From positions 24,686-59,887 of the forward strand of contig SZWC01008544.1 of the NCBI GenBank assembly GCA_023375785.1: DNA of 35,202 nt, in the 5' to 3' direction. The DNA comes from Penium margaritaceum (taxonomy: Eukaryota; Streptophyta; Zygnematophyceae; Desmidiales; Peniaceae). Every line of letters starts with the position of its first letter. The stretch's first letter is position 1. Below the pieces are notes generated by a model. It was not told the origin of the DNA and did not search any database. It saw only the letters and a program-made list of their open reading frames with translations. A program made the position numbers and the translations under genes. Positions 31,122-35,202 of the stretch are shown here, piece by piece.

Positions 31122-32949
31122 TCAACCAATCTCAGGCAAGGGACAAAGCCCGACTGAACAAATGACCACTAGAAACTTCGCGCGTACAAGTGCCTTCATA
31201 AGAACATCAGCACGCTGTATGTCACTGCCAACCCACATGACAGAGATTATGTGTCGCTCCACTAGATCACACACAAAGTGATTATCAACTGTCATGTGCT
31301 TTGTGCGAGCATCAAAGACACCAGAGTCAGCGGTGGCAAGAGCACTTTGGTTGTCGCAACAAAGCACAATGGCAGGTATAGACTAACCTAGCTGAAGGAA
31401 CAGGCGATGCATCCACAGTGCCTCGGCGGCCCCTGCACCCAAAGCAACATACTCTGCCTCCAACAAGCTATGTGCAAAGCAACCTTCCTTCCCGCTACGC
31501 CACAACACAGCGGTACCACCGAGTAGGAACACGTAACCGGTGCGACTGCGTCCATCTAGACTACAGGCCAAGTGACTGTCATTACAGTCTGAAGAACCAC
31601 CAAATACTAGCGGCAAAAGCAGATTCCAAGGTACAGTGTAGAGACCACATACCGCACCATTTGCATAGGCGCATGAAGGGTTCTAGCACGTGGAACCTGC
31701 AAAAACTGTGCAAGGAGGTTGACGGCGAAGGCGATGTCGGGGCGTGTGGTAGTCGCCAGGTACATCAGAGATCCGATGAGGCAGAGGTACAAGGTCACAT
31801 CTACTGTCTCCCCCAGCTATGTGGGATTGTCACCCTTAAAGACATCTTGCTCCTCAGGTGTGAGAGGTGTGGAGGTTGTGGGCACTACGCCAAGGAGGTC
31901 ACTGAAGCGCTCCCCCACAACACGTACGTATCGGGCCAGATGCAACAGAAGTGTCCGAGGTATGCGGTCTCGCACAATCTCCATGCCAAGAAACACCGCT
32001 GTAGGACCAAGGTCCTTTATCCTATAGGCAAGCTAGAGGACCGCCTTGGCCTCCTTCATGGCCTCCATGGGAGGCGATGCAATTAGAAGCTCGTCCACAT
32101 AGACTTGCATGGCGGTGAACCGCTTAGGCGTCCGTCAGATAAAGAGAGAGGGATCTACCTCTCTCTGTACGTATCCTCTACGAGTCAGAGAGTCGGTGAT
32201 CTCCTTGTTCCAACACTGAGGAGACCGCTTGATGCTATACAAGGACTTGCGCAAGCGCCAGACCTTGTCACCGTCCTTAAAGCCTGGTGGCTAAGGAACG
32301 TAAATCTCCTCATCCAGAGAGCAATGAAGGAACACGTTGTTTACGTCCATCTGGTTCAGTTCCCAGTCATGCTGAGCCACTACACCAAACAGAGCATGAG
32401 TTGAGGTCATGCAACCGACAGGGGTAGAGATGTTCGTGTAATCAATGTTCTCAATTTGAGAGTACCCCTTGACAACCAAGCGAGCCATGTGGCGTTCCAG
32501 TGAGCCGTCAGGCTTCGATTTCTTGCAAAAGACCCACTTGACTTGAATAGTCTTCCTCCCTTGTGGAAGGTCGACTTGCTCGTAAACTCTGTGCTCTCGG
32601 ATGGCACAAAGCTCATCCTCGCAGGGAGCACGCCAAGCGTCTGCATCCTCTAATGAGAGAGCATCCCTCAGTGTGCTTGGATGGGGCGCCATAGAGGGAG
32701 AGCTCTGAGTGGCAAGTGCACACGCCTCAATGTTGGGCTTGACGACCACAAGGTCAGCTGCTGCATCACAAGCAATATAAAACTTGCGAGTGACAAGATT
32801 CTGCCGTATAGGGCACGGTGGATGTCCCTCTGTGTGAGCAGTGTGGACACTCAGGCCTGGGGTCTTTGTGTCCGGGTCACCACTCGCGATGCTGCGAGTG
32901 GAGCACCTGGGTGCGGGATCCAACACTCACTAGACTTGGAGACCAATGG
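31122..32949 (-). pseudogene. pol: C2 pol: reverse transcriptase and RNase H
   Basis: The RT blocks are VKWVFCKKSKPDGSLERH, QMDVNNVFLHCSLDEEIYV, IKDLGPTAVFLGMEI and LIGSLMYLATTTRPDIAFAVN. The RNase H has SRTGYVFLLGG, LLEAEYVALG, CDNQSALA and HFVCDLVERH. YVDD reads YVDE (32090-32101). TAGs at 32291-32293 (IYVP then PPGF) and 32033-32035 are at the same positions as in C1. A frame change lies near 31607. The frame ends at TGA 31122-31124, close to the insertion point of R. Confidence 0.88.
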
Positions 32950-33240
32950 TCAAAGGTGACCGGTGAGCTCACGCGAGTAACCTAGGCTCAAGGGGCTGAT
33001 ATCAGGCTCACAGGCAGGCACGAATACAGCTGGTGAGGGTTGAGGGAATGGAGAAGGTGATGTAGTGTGAGGAGATACGTGTGTGGGTGACACGGGACGG
33101 GGTGAGACAGTAGGAGGAAGATTCGAGGCAGGACCACGCATAGAGGTAGGAGTACTGGTGGACACAAGTACAGAATCATGGGTACCTGTAGGGTGCGGGT
33201 GAACACGAGTAAAAGCCGGCTGTGCTGGAGAGGTCTCTAG
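32950..33240 (-). pseudogene. pol: C2 pol: linker between integrase and RT
   Basis: This is an open frame rich in Ser, Pro and Thr (SPTHVSPHTTSPSPFPQPSP) joining the integrase C-terminus to RT. Unlike L and R it has no regular 12-residue repeat. C1 has a similar Ser/Pro linker at about 9050-9250. Confidence 0.7.
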
Positions 33241-34530
33241 ACCGACAACAATGATCGCTGGGTAATCAAGAGCTGGAGACTGAGAAGTGGAGGGGGCTCG
33301 AACGGACACATCAGCTGGGCGCGAGGTGCTCGCAGGGCCAAACTCCCCCATCTATCGAGAAACTCACACGTAGGAACGTGCATGATAGACAGTGACGTGA
33401 TCGAGGTCAGATCACGATACGTGATTGAGGTCGTATTGTCGCGGGAATCAACAATGCAACGACAAGCGCGGTCCCAAAAACACCAGGCCTTCAACCGCAG
33501 GGAGATGCCCACAAAAGCACACAAGCGACCCCGGGGCGAGATCTTGGATCCCTGATGGTTCTTGGTGTACCACACAAAAGCCAAGGATCCCTAGACACAA
33601 ACGAGACGTAGGTAAGCGCGGTGTCCAAACCAAAGCTCGTACAATGTGACATGGTTCAGAACGATACCGTACAAGAGGCGGTTCCAGACCCATATCATGT
33701 AGGTAGTCCTTAAAAGGCGAACGACTCCGGGAGACCACACTCAGAACGCATAGCGCAAACTGCATCCTCCATGGTACAGTTCCAGCGCTCAGAGACACCA
33801 GTATGCTAAGTAGCAAGAGCAGAGACCTGATGAAAAACCCCGTGATCTACAAAGAAAGTGTCCATCTTGCCAAGGAACTCACCACCGCACTCTGACTGGA
33901 AGGTATTTAACATGTGGCGGGACTGACACTCAGCCTTTACTGGATAGAGGCGAACCGCGAGAGCGACGTCACTCTTCCGGCGCAGGGTGTAGACCCAAGA
34001 GGGATCCGCATCCGGGTGAAGTCATCAGTCAGGGTCAGGACGTATCGGCCTCGATCCGACCGAGACTCGGCAGGTTGAGGACCAAGAAGGTCCAAATGGA
34101 CTAGCTCGAGAGGGCAAAGTGTGCGAGAACGGGAGTCAGGGTAGGTACAACGATGCATCTTACCCTGAGTGCAGAAAAGACAGTCGGTCTTGGGCGGCTT
34201 CTTGAAAGAAGCCGCGTTAAGACCGAGTGGGGGCTGTGTCCGAATGAGCTTCGACACAGTGTCAGAGCCAATATGATAGAGACGGCGATGCATCAATCAC
34301 AAGTGCTCAGCAGACAGAGCGCAAGCGACAAGAACACGAGCAAGAGGGGAGGGGGAGTAAGACAAAGGAGAAATCCCAGAGACACAATACAGGTCATCCA
34401 CAATAGAGGCACGAAGAAAAATGGTACGATTATCAATAACAATCACAGTCACGGAGTGTGCAATGTGCTCCATGTTGTTCTTCTATGCCCCATGGCCACT
34501 GCTATGGGTTGACGGACAGGTTGGGCATGC
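33241..34530 (-). pseudogene. pol: C2 pol: end of protease, zinc region and integrase
   Basis: MHRRLYHIGSDTVSKLI and CLFCTQGKMHRCTYP form the pre-integrase zinc region. LVHLDLLGP carries the first Asp, and TLTDDFTRM is followed by a frame change. The third catalytic Glu is kept in GVSERWN. The C-terminus (VWYTKNHQGSK, AWCFWDRACR) follows a TAG near 33593 that is also present in C1. Homology to C1 upstream of integrase fades at about 34500-34530. The copy is inactive through frame changes and stops. Confidence 0.83.
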
Positions 34531-35202
34531 ACTGCTCCCTTGGAGTAACTCCCCCAAACCTTGTCCGTGGTGCAAGTCCAAGCGAGACACCAGAAGTGTA
34601 GCGCAACGGATAGCATGTTGGACTTAGGGACAACAGGTCCTGCGATCGAGCCTTGATGTGCGCAGGAGGTTTTTTGACCTTCTAGCACAGGGGAAGTTTC
34701 TTAGACATTTCTCCATGCATGAGGAGAGTGCGCCACTTGGCGGTCAGTGGATGCGCCAATTGGCGGACTGGTGAGGTGGTTTGGAGTGACCACCCCAAAA
34801 GTGTCACTGCCCACACAGCTTAGAAGCCAGGCCTAGGACTATATGTACCAGGCTCATTCCTCATTCTAATTACACAATCTGGCCTTAGATGCTCCTCACA
34901 GAGTTGTCCAACTAAGGAACAGTATAAAGAAGACACTGGTTGGTCTAAGCCCCAGGAGTTAGTCTTTGACTAGCACCTCGCGCGAAAGTGACCAAGTGTT
35001 AAGTGGACACAGTTGCTAGCAAGTGATTGCCTAGGAACTGCTCAGTGTGGAACCGTGATCCTGAGGGTGATATCTTCTCCTAGCTGAAATGCTAGGAGCG
35101 GACGGCAGGTGCTATTGTGTCGGCCCTGTTTTCTAGTCCGTTTGCCTCAGGCCGGTTGACAAAGGGTTATGGGCCCACACTGACCAGTTGTAAGGCACGC
35201 TT
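34531..35202. other. Unassigned right end with a tRNA-like segment
   Basis: The C2 homology is lost here and no coding frame is supported. A degenerate tRNA-like stretch lies at 34595-34665 (A-box-like TAGCGCAACGG, B-box-like GCGATCGAGCC). Further on, ACTATATGTACC near 34840 and AGTATAAAG near 34921 look like TATA-type motifs, so part of another LTR or a SINE is possible. Nothing can be confirmed without a second copy. Confidence 0.4.

Larger units (their letters stand above)
11947..35202 (-). mobile_element. Element C2: Copia, split by nested elements R and L
   Basis: The 3' LTR (11947-12589), the PPT and 77 bases of internal sequence end at 12681. The internal sequence resumes at 31103 with RNase H, RT, linker and integrase to about 34530. 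Joining 12681 to 31103 reproduces the continuous sequence seen in C1 at about 7150-7200, which proves the interruption. The host is the same family as C1. Its 5' part is either beyond the window or replaced after about 34530. Only 11947-12681 and 31103-about 34530 belong to C2 itself. Confidence 0.85.

Noticed and set aside
1..35202. Bacterial-type operons, rRNA, integrons or phage genes
   Set aside because: Nothing of the kind was seen. Coding signal throughout is Copia gag/pol, and the primer-binding sites are of plant type.

Overview
The window is eukaryotic, is made almost entirely of Ty1/copia-class LTR retrotransposons, and shows no recognisable host gene. Two primer-binding sites (TGGTATCAAAGCC and TGGTATCATAGCC) resemble the plant initiator-tRNA-Met type, and the Copia family mix, CAG-rich leaders and about 50% GC fit a repeat-rich streptophyte or green alga. 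The species cannot be named from the sequence.

Layout, left to right. (1) 1-753 (+) is the 3' end of a Copia pol (element A), followed by its polypurine tract and LTR-like sequence. (2) 1706-5851 (-) is element B, a complete insertion with two 701-bp LTRs. It has gag, protease and integrase but no reverse transcriptase or RNase H. (3) 5852-6450 is gene-free and holds a long imperfect hairpin. (4) 6451-about 11868 (-) is element C1, a Copia with one clear 3' LTR, a decayed pol, a CTG-rich stretch where gag should be and a second LTR-like copy. (5) From 11947 to the window end lies a nest of four insertions. C2 (-), of the C1 family, is split at 12681/31103 by R (+), with ACACA on both sides. 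The 5' LTR of R is split near 12780/22094 by L (-), a same-family copy in opposite orientation. The 3' LTR of L is split by a 530-bp DNA transposon with a 9-bp ATCAGAAAA duplication. R also carries a 364-bp A-tailed insertion in pol.

L and R lie head to head, making an inverted repeat of about 8-9 kb per arm whose centre is almost without spacer. Both have the order LTR, PBS, TGACGTCA-rich and CAG-rich leader, gag (ATG, Gln-rich tract, coiled coil, zinc knuckle), protease, integrase, a 12-residue-repeat linker, RT, RNase H, PPT, LTR.

All pol copies look dead as they stand. The RT YVDD motif is altered differently in four of four copies, each of three Gag zinc knuckles has lost one ligand, and the third integrase catalytic residue is Lys in both L and R. 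In-frame TAG codons often stand where a sister copy has Gln. Several are shared between copies, and the clearest gag and pol ends are TGA. Methylcytosine decay explains much of this, but a reassigned UAG (UAR) = Gln code is not excluded. All alignments and counts here were made by eye.
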